Counted from the stretch's first letter, positions 1 to 10,479 are shown. The stretch is 64,000 nt of DNA from Christensenellaceae bacterium (GCA_022846035.1 AP025580.1:1116001-1180000); one strand, 5' to 3'. Program-made: numbers and translations. The notes: generated by a model not told the origin, from the sequence alone.

Positions 1-816
1 CTTGAGCTGATTTATGATCGGCTGATGGAGTTTAAAATGGACAGGGGCGGCATATTGGCGGCTCTTGGCGGCGGCGTAGTGGGTGATATTTGCGGTTTTG
101 CCGCGGCAACATTCAAACGCGGTATTCGCTTCGTACAATATCCGACGACCCTGCTTGCGCAGGTCGACAGCTCGGTCGGGGGAAAGGTCGCAGTCAATTT
201 GAAAAGCGGAAAAAATATGGTCGGCGCTTTTTATCAGCCGGTTGCTGTTTTTGCGGATACCGATACACTCCAAACGTTGGATAAACGGCAATATGCGGCG
301 GGGATGGCGGAAGTCATCAAGTATGCGTATATCGCGGACAGCAAGCTTCATCAGGATTTACAGCGCGGCGGGGAAAAGATCGACACTATCGTAAAACGTT
401 GCTGTGAGACCAAGGCAGACTATGTGCGGCAGGATCCTTATGATACGGGAATCCGTATGCAGCTTAACTATGGACATACGATTGGACACGCCATCGAAAC
501 TGTGGCCGGATATGGGAGATTCCTGCATGGCGAGGCCATAGCGATCGGCATGGTGTATGCTGCCCGTCTTGGCGAAGCTCTGGGGATCTCGCCTGAGGGG
601 CTTGCGCAGGATACGATCTCGTTGTTGCGCAAATACGGTTTGCCTGTTATGCTGGAAAAGGATATTTTACTGGACGCCCTACAGATATTATTAGCGGATA
701 AGAAAGCGGAAAACGGCGATATATATTTTGTTTTGATCGACCGCGTCGGACATGCAATCACACGCAAGCTTCCGCTTGACGTAATACAGAAAACGGTAAA
801 GGAAATGGATATATGA
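1..816 (+). CDS. aroB: 3-dehydroquinate synthase, 5'-truncated by the window edge
   Basis: This enzyme converts DAHP to 3-dehydroquinate, the second step of the shikimate pathway, using NAD and a divalent metal in the cytosol. The frame is open from base 1, so the start codon and roughly the first 80-90 residues lie outside the window. Visible signatures are the glycine-rich NAD site GGGVVGD near the beginning, PTTLLAQVDSSVGGK with its following KSGKN, and the metal-binding stretch NYGHTIGHAIE about 155 residues in. The stop overlaps the aroA start by four bases (ATGA), so it is the first visible gene of an aro operon. The family is clear; only the N-terminus is missing. Confidence 0.96.
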   Translation, partial: LELIYDRLMEFKMDRGGILAALGGGVVGDICGFAAATFKRGIRFVQYPTTLLAQVDSSVGGKVAVNLKSGKNMVGAFYQPVAVFADTDTLQTLDKRQYAAGMAEVIKYAYIADSKLHQDLQRGGEKIDTIVKRCCETKADYVRQDPYDTGIRMQLNYGHTIGHAIETVAGYGRFLHGEAIAIGMVYAARLGEALGISPEGLAQDTISLLRKYGLPVMLEKDILLDALQILLADKKAENGDIYFVLIDRVGHAITRKLPLDVIQKTVKEMDI

Positions 817-2057
817 GACGAATTACACCATCGGTAATTTCCGGCAGCATCAAAGTGATTCCTTCCAAGAGTATCTCGCACCGTGCGCTCATTTGCGCCG
901 CCCTCGCACGGGGAATATCATCTCTGAAAAACATTGCGCTTTCGGACGATATTGAAGCGACCGCAAACGCCCTGAGAGATATGGGCTTATGCGAGTACGA
1001 TATGGTGGGCGACTGCTGCGTCATTTCGGGCGGGCTGCACAAGAAGAGCAAGCCCGTGATCGATTGCAGGGAATCTGGTTCTACGCTGCGTTTCATTTTA
1101 CCGCTTGCGCTTGACGGAAAGGAGCATTCCCTCACCGGACGCGGACGTTTGCTTAAGCGGCCGATGGGCGGTTATGATAAAATTTTCGCGCGTAACCACG
1201 TTCATATGGAGAGGACGGAGGACAAGATCCATATTTGCGGCTCGCTCGACGGCGGAGAATACGACCTGCCAGGCGACGTGTCCTCTCAATTTATTTCGGG
1301 ACTGCTGTTTAAGCTGCCGACCCTGTTCGACGACTCGGGTCTTCATATCTCAACAGAGCCGGAATCGAGGCCGTATATTGAACTGACGCAGGAAGTGCAG
1401 AAAAATTTCAAGGTGAAGAGCCGTTGGGAGGGAAACACCATTGAAATTTCCGGACGACAGGGATATGTGGCCTGTGATATGGAAATTGAGGGCGACTATT
1501 CCCACGCGGCATTTTTCGCAGCGGCTGCCGCTATGGCCGGCAGCGTGGAAATTACGGGCCTTAGCAGCAGTTCTAAGCAGGGAGACCGCGCGATAGTCGG
1601 ATTGCTGAAATGCATGGGCGCCGAAACCGAAGAAACAGAAAGCGCCCTTGTTGTGCGCAAGGCCGCTTTGAAGCCGATTGAAGTGGATGTTTCGCAAATA
1701 CCGGACCTGGTTCCCGTGCTGGCGGTGCTTGGCTGCGCGGCACAAGGAAAAACAAGAATTTTCAACGCGGGACGCCTGCGTTACAAAGAGAGCGACAGGC
1801 TTCACGCCATAACGATGGAATTGGAAAAATTAGGAGCGGACATCGTTGAATATCAGGACAGTCTGGTGATTCATGGGAACGGAAGTATTTCCGGCGGGCA
1901 GGTCGATAGTCATAACGACCACCGCATTGCAATGGCGCTTACCGTTGCATCCTGTATCGCGAAAGATGAAATTACGGTCCATGGCGCAGGCTGTGTCAGA
2001 AAATCGGCGCCAAACTTTTTTGAAGAATGGGCAAGCATAGGAGGTAAGGTGCAATGA
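813..2057 (+). CDS. aroA: 3-phosphoshikimate 1-carboxyvinyltransferase (EPSP synthase)
   Basis: EPSP synthase joins shikimate-3-phosphate and phosphoenolpyruvate, the sixth shikimate step. The 414-residue protein has the expected two-domain length. Motifs include PSKSISHRALICAALA near the N-terminus (phosphate and PEP contacts), ESGSTLRF about residue 90, RYKESDRL about residue 325 and the C-terminal HNDHRIAMAL. The ATG overlaps the aroB stop and the stop overlaps the aroC ATG, so translation is probably coupled through the three genes. Nothing is truncated or displaced. Confidence 0.97.
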   Translation: MRRITPSVISGSIKVIPSKSISHRALICAALARGISSLKNIALSDDIEATANALRDMGLCEYDMVGDCCVISGGLHKKSKPVIDCRESGSTLRFILPLALDGKEHSLTGRGRLLKRPMGGYDKIFARNHVHMERTEDKIHICGSLDGGEYDLPGDVSSQFISGLLFKLPTLFDDSGLHISTEPESRPYIELTQEVQKNFKVKSRWEGNTIEISGRQGYVACDMEIEGDYSHAAFFAAAAAMAGSVEITGLSSSSKQGDRAIVGLLKCMGAETEETESALVVRKAALKPIEVDVSQIPDLVPVLAVLGCAAQGKTRIFNAGRLRYKESDRLHAITMELEKLGADIVEYQDSLVIHGNGSISGGQVDSHNDHRIAMALTVASCIAKDEITVHGAGCVRKSAPNFFEEWASIGGKVQ

Positions 2058-3130
2058 GCGCAACCTTTGGCAGGGCGTTGAAAACTACAATATTCGGGGA
2101 ATCCCACTCGGCCGCGATCGGCGTTGTTATCGACGGCCTGCCTGCGGGAATGGAAATTGACGAAACAATGGTCAGGGAGGGCATGAAACGCCGCGCGCCA
2201 AATACCAGCAGTGCTTCAACCAAGCGCAGCGAGCCGGATCTCTACGAAATCGTAAGCGGGTTTTTTCAGGGGAAAGCGACAGGCACTCCTCTGTGCGCAA
2301 TCATCAGAAACCGTGATACACGATCGCAGGATTACGAAAAAACGGCTGACCTGCTGCGCCCGGGCCACGCAGATTATACCGGTATCATAAAATATCTGGG
2401 CGCTAACGACTACCGTGGCGGCGGGCATTTTTCCGGACGGTTGACCGCGCCCCTTGTATTTGCGGGCAGCGTTGCGCGTCAGTTCTTGCGCGGAAAGGGA
2501 ATATCCGTAGGCGCGCGGATTCGGACAGTCGCAGATGTGGAAGATACGCGGGAGTTTGATGAAACCGGTTTTACGGAAGTGGAAAACAAGTCATTTCCGG
2601 TTTTGAGCGATTCTGCAGGGCAGAAGATGCAGGAAGTGATTGAGAAAGCACGCCTTGATGGCGATTCTGTGGGCGGTATCATCGAATGCATGATTACCGG
2701 AATTCCGGCAGGATTGGGAGAGCCTTTCTTTGACAGCGTCGAAAGCCGTATGGCGCATATGATGTTCTCCGTACCGGCAGTCAAGGGAATTGAATTCGGC
2801 GATGGATTTGCTATTTCGGCTATGCGCGGAAGCGAGGCGAATGACGCGCCACGGGTTAAGGATGGACGCATTGACTTCAGGAGCAACCACAACGGGGGCA
2901 TTAACGGGGGTATCAGCAATGGAATGCCTATCGTGTTCAGGGTCGCGATCAAGCCGACCGCATCCATTTTTAAACCCCAGGAAACCGTGAATATAAGGAC
3001 GATGACGAATGAAACACTGCAAATACACGGACGGCACGATACCTGTATTGCACTGCGGGCGGCCGAAGTGATCAAGTGCGCTGCGGCCCTGGTAACGGCG
3101 GATCTTTTTTTGGAGGCGCGGCATGACTGA
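2054..3130 (+). CDS. aroC: chorismate synthase
   Basis: Chorismate synthase makes chorismate from EPSP with reduced FMN, closing the common aromatic pathway. The 358-residue length is typical. Family signatures are GESHSAAIGVVIDGLPAG near residue 16, the GGGHFSGRLTAP stretch near residue 122, RSNHNGGINGGISNG in the second half and GRHDTC near the C-terminus. It starts inside the aroA stop (ATGA) and runs 8 bases into pheA. The order aroA-aroC-pheA puts chorismate production next to its conversion to prephenate and phenylpyruvate. Confidence 0.97.
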   Translation: MSATFGRALKTTIFGESHSAAIGVVIDGLPAGMEIDETMVREGMKRRAPNTSSASTKRSEPDLYEIVSGFFQGKATGTPLCAIIRNRDTRSQDYEKTADLLRPGHADYTGIIKYLGANDYRGGGHFSGRLTAPLVFAGSVARQFLRGKGISVGARIRTVADVEDTREFDETGFTEVENKSFPVLSDSAGQKMQEVIEKARLDGDSVGGIIECMITGIPAGLGEPFFDSVESRMAHMMFSVPAVKGIEFGDGFAISAMRGSEANDAPRVKDGRIDFRSNHNGGINGGISNGMPIVFRVAIKPTASIFKPQETVNIRTMTNETLQIHGRHDTCIALRAAEVIKCAAALVTADLFLEARHD

Positions 3131-4247
3131 ACTTGAAAAATTGCGCGAGCAAATCGATGTGGTAGACAGAGAGATTATAAAGGCATTCAAAAAGCGCCTG
3201 CAGATAGCAAAGGGTGTGGCCGAATACAAAATCAGTAATGATTTGCCTGTGCTCGATGTTTCCCGCGAGAGGGCTGTGTTGCAAAAAAGACGGGAGATGG
3301 CTGGCGATCGTTCCTTATCGAGGGATATTGACCAGCTATTTGAACTTTTGATGAAAATCAGCAGAGAGCATCAGGCCGTGCTGGTGGAACAATCGCGGCC
3401 GGAAAAGGCGACAGCCGTTTGCAGGGGTAAGGTAGGTTACCAGGGTGTGCGGGGGGCCTATTCCGATCTGGCGCAAAACGAGTATTTTGGCGCACAGGCG
3501 GACACGAAGAGCTTCGATACTTTCGAGGGCGTGTTCAGGGCTGTTTTAAACGGCGAAGTGGAATATGGCGTGGTGCCTATCGAAAATTCCTATGCGGGAA
3601 GCGTGGAGCAGGTATACGACCTTTTAAACCAATATGATGTTAAAATAGTAGGAGAGCAGTTTATTCACATTGAAAATGCACTGCTGGGAATTGAGGGCGG
3701 CAGGATAGAAGACATACGCGAAGTATATTCGCACGATCAGCCGTTTTTGCAATGCGCAGAGTATTTGAAAGGACACGCGCACTGGAAGCAGATTCCTTAT
3801 TATAATACGGCAATCAGTGCAAAATATGTGGCCGAGTGTAAAGATAAAAGAAAAGCGGCGATTGCCAGCGAATATGCGGGAAGAATTTACGGACTGCAGG
3901 TTTTGGAGCCGTCCATCAGCACCAGTGGGGAAAACACGACGCGTTTTATCGTTTTGGGCGCATGTCTGCTGGAAAATACCGACGCCAACAAGGCAAGTAT
4001 AAGCTTTGTATTGGATCATAAACCGGGAGCGCTCGCGCGTGTGCTCAACGTTTTTGCCCACCTCAATCTGAATATGGTCAAAATCGAATCGCGCCCATTA
4101 CGCGACAAAAATTTTGAGTACCGTTTTTATGTTGATTTTGCGGGGAAAGGTATTTCGGATACGATTGCCAGTGCGCTTGATGAAATCAGGCAATATTGCA
4201 TACAACTGCGGTTGCTGGGCGTATATAAAAACGGGGAGCAGACCTGA
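3123..4247 (+). CDS. pheA: bifunctional chorismate mutase / prephenate dehydratase (P-protein)
   Basis: This fused enzyme turns chorismate into prephenate and then phenylpyruvate, committing flux to phenylalanine. Three domains are visible in 374 residues: an AroQ-type helical chorismate mutase (about 1-85, starting LEKLREQIDVVDREI), a prephenate dehydratase (about 100-280, with GYQGVRGAYSDLA, VPIENSYAGSV and the TTRF motif), and a C-terminal ACT domain (about 290-365, with KPGALARVL and ESRP). GAL and ESRP are the phenylalanine-binding motifs of the family, so feedback inhibition by Phe is expected. It begins within the aroC end and is followed one base later by aroK. Confidence 0.96.
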   Translation: MTELEKLREQIDVVDREIIKAFKKRLQIAKGVAEYKISNDLPVLDVSRERAVLQKRREMAGDRSLSRDIDQLFELLMKISREHQAVLVEQSRPEKATAVCRGKVGYQGVRGAYSDLAQNEYFGAQADTKSFDTFEGVFRAVLNGEVEYGVVPIENSYAGSVEQVYDLLNQYDVKIVGEQFIHIENALLGIEGGRIEDIREVYSHDQPFLQCAEYLKGHAHWKQIPYYNTAISAKYVAECKDKRKAAIASEYAGRIYGLQVLEPSISTSGENTTRFIVLGACLLENTDANKASISFVLDHKPGALARVLNVFAHLNLNMVKIESRPLRDKNFEYRFYVDFAGKGISDTIASALDEIRQYCIQLRLLGVYKNGEQT

Positions 4248-4248
4248 T

Positions 4249-4746
4249 ATGGGGAATATTTATCTGACGGGAATGATGGGATGCGGCAAGAGCGCGGTTG
4301 GACGGGCTGTCGCGCAAAAAACAAAAAGAAAGTTTTTTGACATCGATGCCTGCATCGAACGGGATGAAGAAAAAGAAATCTCCCGTATCTTCCAAGAACA
4401 GGGAGAAAGCGTCTTTCGCAGGATGGAGACGGATATGCTGCGGCGGATCGCGCAGAGCGAAGATAACGCTATTGTTTCATGCGGGGGAGGGATCGTCCTT
4501 GCAGATGAGAATATCCGCCTGATGTGCGAAAGCGGCGTGATTGTATATATTGAACGTGACATTGAGGAAATCGCCGGACGGGTGGATATTAAAAACCGGC
4601 CGGTACTAAAGGACGATAAAGGCAATATTGAAAAAGTTTTCAAAGAGCGGCGGGCGCGCTACGAATCGACCTGTCATTACCGGATTTGCAATGATAAGGA
4701 GATCGGTGACGCGGCGGATTCACTGATTACCCTGCTTCAGCTTTGA
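4249..4746 (+). CDS. aroK: shikimate kinase
   Basis: Shikimate kinase phosphorylates shikimate at O-3 using ATP. I take the ATG at 4249, immediately after the pheA stop; it puts the nucleotide loop MMGCGKSAVG at its usual place near residue 9. The in-frame ATG at 4114 lies inside pheA and would add 45 residues unrelated to the family. Other motifs are DIDACIERD (shikimate site), CGGGIVL and NRPVLKD (lid region). The predicted protein has 165 residues, normal for AroK. Its last 27 bases are also the last 27 bases of the convergent aroE. Confidence 0.95.
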   Translation: MGNIYLTGMMGCGKSAVGRAVAQKTKRKFFDIDACIERDEEKEISRIFQEQGESVFRRMETDMLRRIAQSEDNAIVSCGGGIVLADENIRLMCESGVIVYIERDIEEIAGRVDIKNRPVLKDDKGNIEKVFKERRARYESTCHYRICNDKEIGDAADSLITLLQL

Positions 4747-5544
4747 GAGTACCTTTTGGTAATCTTCGACGGTAGGAAGGATACCGCAAAATTTTTCAAA
4801 GGCATAGAAAGCTTGCCATATCAGCATACCAAGCCCGTTCATTGTTTTCAGGCCGCGTTTGCGCGCGCGCTTTAAAAACGCCGTTTCGCTCGGGCTGTAT
4901 ATCAGGTCGCATACCGTGGCGGAAGCAGGGAGCATATCAATAAAATCAAGGCTGTCAAAATCCTGTCCGGTGCCGCTCATTCCCAGCGGAGTCGTATTAA
5001 CAAGCAGTCCGCACTGCGGCATAAACGCCTGCAACTGATCGAGGCCGGCTGCCCTCGCGTTGCAATTTTGAGCGAGATTCTGCGCTTTTGGAAGTGTGCG
5101 GCCCAATATAGTGATTTCCTTTGCATTCCTGCGGGAAGCGTCCGCGCATAAAAGACCGGTGACCGCGCCCGCGCCGATAAAGACGATGTTTTGATCCGAA
5201 TAGTCTGCGCCAATGGAGCGCAGGGAAGTATAAAAACCTTGTGCATCCGTAGAATAGCCGCAGAGTTTGCCATCAGTTGCCACAACAGTGTTCACACTGC
5301 CGCGTGCATGCTCGGCAACCGAATCAAGGTAGGGAATAATGTCACGCTTTAAAGGCATGGTGATATTAAAGCCGTGTATATCCCGCGCGGAAATCTGCCG
5401 CAAAAATGCCTCAAGGTCTTTGCGGTCTACCGGATAAGCGGTATATTCGCAGTCGAGATGGTATAATTCATATAATGTATTGTGGATCGCGGGAGATAAG
5501 CTATGCGCGATCGGATAACCGATGACGCAGTATTTTTTTGTCAT
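4720..5544 (-). CDS. aroE: shikimate dehydrogenase (NADP+)
   Basis: Shikimate dehydrogenase reduces 3-dehydroshikimate to shikimate. The 274-residue protein opens with GYPIAHSLSPAIHN (shikimate site) and continues with NITMPLK, whose Lys is catalytic, a nucleotide loop GAGAVTG about residue 127, NTTPLGM and a C-terminal GMLIWQA. The usual NRT cofactor motif reads GRT, and the loop lacks the common GAGGA spelling, so NADP preference is less sure than the enzyme identity. The gene is opposite to its pathway neighbours and overlaps the aroK 3' end tail to tail. Its own promoter lies at 5596-5624. Confidence 0.95.
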   Translation of the reverse strand: MTKKYCVIGYPIAHSLSPAIHNTLYELYHLDCEYTAYPVDRKDLEAFLRQISARDIHGFNITMPLKRDIIPYLDSVAEHARGSVNTVVATDGKLCGYSTDAQGFYTSLRSIGADYSDQNIVFIGAGAVTGLLCADASRRNAKEITILGRTLPKAQNLAQNCNARAAGLDQLQAFMPQCGLLVNTTPLGMSGTGQDFDSLDFIDMLPASATVCDLIYSPSETAFLKRARKRGLKTMNGLGMLIWQAFYAFEKFCGILPTVEDYQKVLSKLKQGNQ

Positions 5545-5547
5545 GTG

Positions 5548-5576
5548 TTAAAAATCCTTTCGAACTATGATATAAT
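5548..5576 (+). promoter_or_regulatory. promoter for aroQ
   Basis: TTAAAA (5548-5553), a 17-base spacer and a perfect TATAAT (5571-5576), placed about 50 bases before the aroQ ATG. The -35 box is weak but the -10 is consensus. It lies head to head with the aroE promoter in an 83-base divergent gap. Confidence 0.65.
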
Positions 5577-5595
5577 AAAAAATGTTCCAAGAAAA

Positions 5596-5624
5596 AGTAT
5601 AGCACACTTTTAAAGTCAGGTAAA
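5596..5624 (-). promoter_or_regulatory. promoter for aroE
   Basis: Read on the minus strand: TTTACC, a 17-base spacer and TATACT, with TG one base before the -10 (extended -10). It lies 50 to 80 bases ahead of the aroE ATG. The predicted start point falls close to the -10 of the divergent aroQ promoter, so the two could interfere. Confidence 0.6.
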
Positions 5625-5627
5625 AAT

Positions 5628-6068
5628 ATGAAAAAAATATTGATCATGAATGGACCAAATCTTAACCTGCTGGGGATCAGGGAACCGGACGTGTACGGCA
5701 GTATGTCGCTGGGGGATTTGAACGATTATATCCGTGCGGAAAAAGAAAGGCGGGACTATGATGCGGAGCTGGAATTCTTCCAGTCGAACCATGAGGGCGC
5801 GCTGATTGATAAGCTGCATGAATGCTATGGAGTGAAAGATGGTATTATTTTGAATGCCGGCGCGTACACGCATTACAGCTATGCCCTGCGCGATGCGATC
5901 TCGTCGGTGGGTATTCCCTGCGTAGAGGTACACCTTTCGGATATTCATGCAAGGGAAGCGTTTAGACATGTATCCGTGATTCAGGACGTATGTCTTACGC
6001 AGATTTCCGGTCTGGGCGCGGACAGCTATATAAAAGCGTTAGAAATATTGATGGAGGAGAAACGATGA
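5628..6068 (+). CDS. aroQ: type II 3-dehydroquinate dehydratase
   Basis: The enzyme dehydrates 3-dehydroquinate to 3-dehydroshikimate by the anti-elimination (type II) route and normally forms a dodecamer. The 146-residue protein shows the family pattern: NGPNLNLLGIREPDVYG at the N-terminus with the catalytic Arg/Tyr loop, FFQSNHEG, NAGAYTHYS and EVHLSDIHARE with the active-site His. It supplies the step between aroB and aroE, so the window holds every common-pathway step except DAHP synthase. Its stop overlaps the next ATG by four bases. Confidence 0.96.
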   Translation: MKKILIMNGPNLNLLGIREPDVYGSMSLGDLNDYIRAEKERRDYDAELEFFQSNHEGALIDKLHECYGVKDGIILNAGAYTHYSYALRDAISSVGIPCVEVHLSDIHAREAFRHVSVIQDVCLTQISGLGADSYIKALEILMEEKR

Positions 6069-6928
6069 TACAGAGTTTGTCAGAAAAGGTAACGATGAAC
6101 AACGGCGAAAAAATACCTGGCTTTGGCCTGGGGGTTTTTGACGCCGTTGGAGAAGAGGTTTATAATGCCGTGCGTTATGCGATCGACGCAGGATACCGAC
6201 ATATCGATACGGCGACGCTTTATGGAAACGAGGAGGACGTAGGACGCGCTATCCGCGATTGCGGCCTGCCGCGGGAGGAGATCTTCCTGACCACGAAGAT
6301 ATGGCCGACGGATTTTGACGATCCGCAAAAAGCATTGGATTTGAGCATGCGGAAGCTGGATTGTGAATATCTGGACCTTTATCTGATGCATTGGCCGGGC
6401 GCAGACCAGAAGCGGCGGCTTAACGTATGGGAATTCCTGCTCAAACAGGTGCAGGCGCAAAAAATCAAAACGGCAGGCGTTTCCAACTTCCTAGTATGCC
6501 AGCTGGAAGAAATCCGCAAAGAAACAGGATCGCTTCCGGCAAACAATCAAATCGAATTCCATCCATGGCACCAGCAGAGGGAGCTTGTGAAGTACTGCAA
6601 GGAAAACGGGATTGTGGTGACCGCGTGGGGACCGATGTTCCATGGGCATTTGGCGGAGGAGCCGCTCATGCCGGAAATTGGTGCGAAATATGGAAAGAGC
6701 GCGGCGCAGGCAACACTTCGCTGGGCCTTGCAAAAGGACATTGTGATTATTCCTAAGTCGGTCAAAAAAGAGCGTATTATCCAGAATGCCGACATCTTTG
6801 ATTTTTCATTAAGCGCGGAGGATATGCAGAAGATAGACGCCCTTGACGGTAAAGGATCCTACTCGTTTGACGCTATGATCTTTGACGGCGACATCGAAGC
6901 GGAGATAGCCCAGAGGGGAAGCATTTAG
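6065..6928 (+). CDS. aldo/keto reductase
   Basis: A TIM-barrel NAD(P)H-dependent oxidoreductase of the aldo/keto reductase superfamily; the substrate cannot be told from sequence. The catalytic tetrad is visible: Asp in GYRHIDTA, Tyr in LYGNE, Lys in TTKIWP and His in LMHWPG. The cofactor motif IPKSVKKERI is near the C-terminus. I use the ATG at 6065, which overlaps the aroQ stop (ATGA); the in-frame ATG at 5990 lies within aroQ. The protein is then 287 residues, like small AKRs such as 2,5-diketogluconate reductases. Its link to aroQ may only be transcriptional. Confidence 0.9.
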   Translation: MIQSLSEKVTMNNGEKIPGFGLGVFDAVGEEVYNAVRYAIDAGYRHIDTATLYGNEEDVGRAIRDCGLPREEIFLTTKIWPTDFDDPQKALDLSMRKLDCEYLDLYLMHWPGADQKRRLNVWEFLLKQVQAQKIKTAGVSNFLVCQLEEIRKETGSLPANNQIEFHPWHQQRELVKYCKENGIVVTAWGPMFHGHLAEEPLMPEIGAKYGKSAAQATLRWALQKDIVIIPKSVKKERIIQNADIFDFSLSAEDMQKIDALDGKGSYSFDAMIFDGDIEAEIAQRGSI

Positions 6929-6941
6929 TATTCTTGTAACA

Positions 6942-6976
6942 AAAAACTGCGGTACATTTTGTACCGCAGTTTTTTT
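6942..6976. terminator. bidirectional terminator between the AKR gene and groEL
   Basis: A 10-base stem ACTGCGGTAC / GTACCGCAGT around a 5-base loop, with A residues on the left and a seven-T run on the right. It can serve both the plus-strand AKR unit and the minus-strand groESL operon, whose stop lies 20 bases away. Confidence 0.88.
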
Positions 6977-6995
6977 GCTTTGCTTGAATATGGAA

Positions 6996-8951
<1,956 letters not shown>

Positions 8952-8973
8952 TTAGATTTTTTAAAATTTCTTG

Positions 8974-9000
8974 TTAGCACTCAAATGAAGCGAGTGCTAA
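8974..9000. promoter_or_regulatory. CIRCE operator (HrcA site) of groESL
   Basis: TTAGCACTC (8974-8982), nine bases, then GAGTGCTAA (8992-9000): a perfect 9-9-9 CIRCE inverted repeat. It lies between the groES promoter and ATG, the usual position for repression by HrcA and heat induction. No hrcA gene is in this window. Confidence 0.97.
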
Positions 9001-9013
9001 TATCGTTATTTCT

Positions 9014-9042
9014 ATGATATATATAATCATGAAATAAATCAA
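9014..9042 (-). promoter_or_regulatory. sigma-A type promoter of groESL
   Basis: On the minus strand: TTGATT (9042-9037), a 17-base spacer and TATCAT (9019-9014). The predicted transcript start falls a few bases before CIRCE, so bound HrcA would block initiation or early elongation. Confidence 0.7.
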
Positions 9043-9188
9043 ATAACGTAATTAGAATGAAAATGCCAAATTTTAATGTTATTTTAGATTATAATATGAT
9101 ACCTTTAAAATACTGCTAAAATCTTCGGTTTTCTTACATGCGCCGCCTCGGCGTTAAAACATGAAACCATGTAAAATAATGTGTAATA

Positions 9189-9217
9189 CTGAAAGGACAC
9201 GGCGAAAGATATATAAT
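9189..9217 (+). promoter_or_regulatory. promoter for the dCMP deaminase gene
   Basis: CTGAAA (9189-9194), 17 bases, then TATAAT (9212-9217). The start point would be near 9224, leaving a very short leader with a GAAAGG ribosome site before the ATG at 9239. The rest of the gap back to the groESL promoter is AT-rich and shows no other feature. Confidence 0.55.
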
Positions 9218-9238
9218 ATAAGATGAAAGGGATTTAAC

Positions 9239-9688
9239 ATGGATAAGTGGGATAAACGTTTTATGGATCTGGCGGGAGAGATCGCGCACTGGTCCAGCTG
9301 CTATAAACCGAACCGCAGCGTCGGAGCGATCATTGTGAAAAACAAGCGTATCGTTACGACGGGATACAACGGAGCGCCTGCGGGGATTGACAGTTGCAAG
9401 GAGCGGGGAGAGTGTCTACGTAATAACCTTGGGATTGCTTCAGGAGAGCGGCATGAGTTATGTTATGCGATCCACGCGGAGCAAAACGCGATCATCCAGG
9501 CGGCAAAGCTGGGCATTGCGATCGACGGCGCAACGATGTATTGTACGCACCAGCCCTGCGCTATTTGCGCAAAAATGATCGTCAATGCCGGAATTATACG
9601 CATTGTGTATAAATACCCTTATCCGGATGACTTTGCAAAAAAGATATTTGAAGCGGTGGATATGCAGATCGAACAGTTTAGGGACTGA
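9239..9688 (+). CDS. dCMP deaminase (ComEB family)
   Basis: Zinc-dependent deaminase expected to convert dCMP to dUMP for thymidylate supply. The 149-residue protein has the paired zinc motifs of the cytidine/deoxycytidylate deaminase fold: HAEQNAI (His ligand and catalytic Glu) and PCAICAKMI (two Cys ligands). GYNGAPAG, typical of dCMP deaminases, lies near residue 41. In Bacillus the orthologue is called comEB. It has its own promoter, but the next gene follows after 21 bases, so it may feed transcription into the redox-sensor cluster. Confidence 0.93.
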   Translation: MDKWDKRFMDLAGEIAHWSSCYKPNRSVGAIIVKNKRIVTTGYNGAPAGIDSCKERGECLRNNLGIASGERHELCYAIHAEQNAIIQAAKLGIAIDGATMYCTHQPCAICAKMIVNAGIIRIVYKYPYPDDFAKKIFEAVDMQIEQFRD

Positions 9689-9709
9689 AAGAAGACAGGG
9701 AGGTTTTTT

Positions 9710-10063
9710 ATGGTAGTAAAAGAAATAGCGGATTTATTGGACGCCGAGTTCCTGTGCGGGCAAGACAAGGCGGACATGGAGATATTGTGCGCATGCGGCG
9801 CGGATATGATGAGCGATGTTTTAGCCTTTACCAAGCATGACGCGGTGCTTTTGACGGGACTCGTCAACAATCATGTCGTCAGAACGGCGGAGATGATGGA
9901 TATTCAATGCATCCTTTTTGTACGCGGCAAACGCCCGGCGGATGACATTATCAGTATGGCCAGTGAGCGCGACATGGTCCTTCTGGCAACAGAACAGCCG
10001 ATGTTCTCGGCGTGTGGGGTTCTTTACACAAGCGGTATCAAAGGCGGAATGCGGGAGGTGTAA
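9710..10063 (+). CDS. DRTGG domain protein
   Basis: A 117-residue protein made almost entirely of one DRTGG domain, a fold otherwise found as a regulatory or linker domain in phosphotransacetylases and CBS-type pyrophosphatases. Its biochemical role is unknown. The stretch CGADMMSDVLAF followed by LLTGLVNNHVVRTAEM resembles stand-alone DRTGG proteins encoded beside [FeFe] hydrogenase genes in Clostridia. A GGGAGG site lies seven bases before the ATG. It opens a tight five-gene set running to 12868. Ligand binding, perhaps a nucleotide, is only inference. Confidence 0.85.
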   Translation: MVVKEIADLLDAEFLCGQDKADMEILCACGADMMSDVLAFTKHDAVLLTGLVNNHVVRTAEMMDIQCILFVRGKRPADDIISMASERDMVLLATEQPMFSACGVLYTSGIKGGMREV

Positions 10064-10065
10064 AA

Positions 10066-10479
10066 ATGATATACTCCCAGGAATATGATGTGGCAAAAGA
10101 TGATTTTGTCGCAGCAGGAGAGGTGTCTGCCGGCATCAAAAACAAGCTCAAGAAGATGGGAGTGGACCCGATACTGATCAGGAAAATCGCGATCGCTTCC
10201 TACGAAGCGGAAATTAATATGATCATTCACAGTTTCGGCGGACAGATGACTTTGAATATCGACGACGATGCGATCGAAATTGTATGCCAGGACGTTGGAC
10301 CGGGCATACCCGATATTGATCTTGCTATGAAAGAAGGCTACTCAACTGCTTCGGATACCGTACGGGAAATGGGGTTCGGCGCAGGTATGGGGCTGCCGAA
10401 CATCAACAAAAACAGCGACAATATGCAAATCGAATCCAGCCCTGCTGGAACAAAGCTGACATTAAAGTTCAAAATGTGA
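10066..10479 (+). CDS. RsbW-like ATP-binding protein (anti-sigma/serine kinase type HATPase)
   Basis: A 137-residue GHKL/HATPase domain with no sensor or phosphoacceptor domain, the architecture of anti-sigma factor kinases such as RsbW and SpoIIAB. The N box region ASYEAEINMIIHS, the G1-type DVGPGIPD and the G2-type GFGAGMGLPNI are all visible. I take the ATG at 10066, two bases after the previous stop; the ORF can be extended to 10012 only by reading into that gene. Partner and target are unknown. The context suggests it passes on a redox or hydrogen signal from its neighbour at 10509. Confidence 0.85.
   Translation: MIYSQEYDVAKDDFVAAGEVSAGIKNKLKKMGVDPILIRKIAIASYEAEINMIIHSFGGQMTLNIDDDAIEIVCQDVGPGIPDIDLAMKEGYSTASDTVREMGFGAGMGLPNINKNSDNMQIESSPAGTKLTLKFKM

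Noticed and set aside
5990-6064. Longer start for the aldo/keto reductase
   Set aside because: The extension lies within aroQ; ATG 6065 fits the ATGA overlap and family N-terminus.
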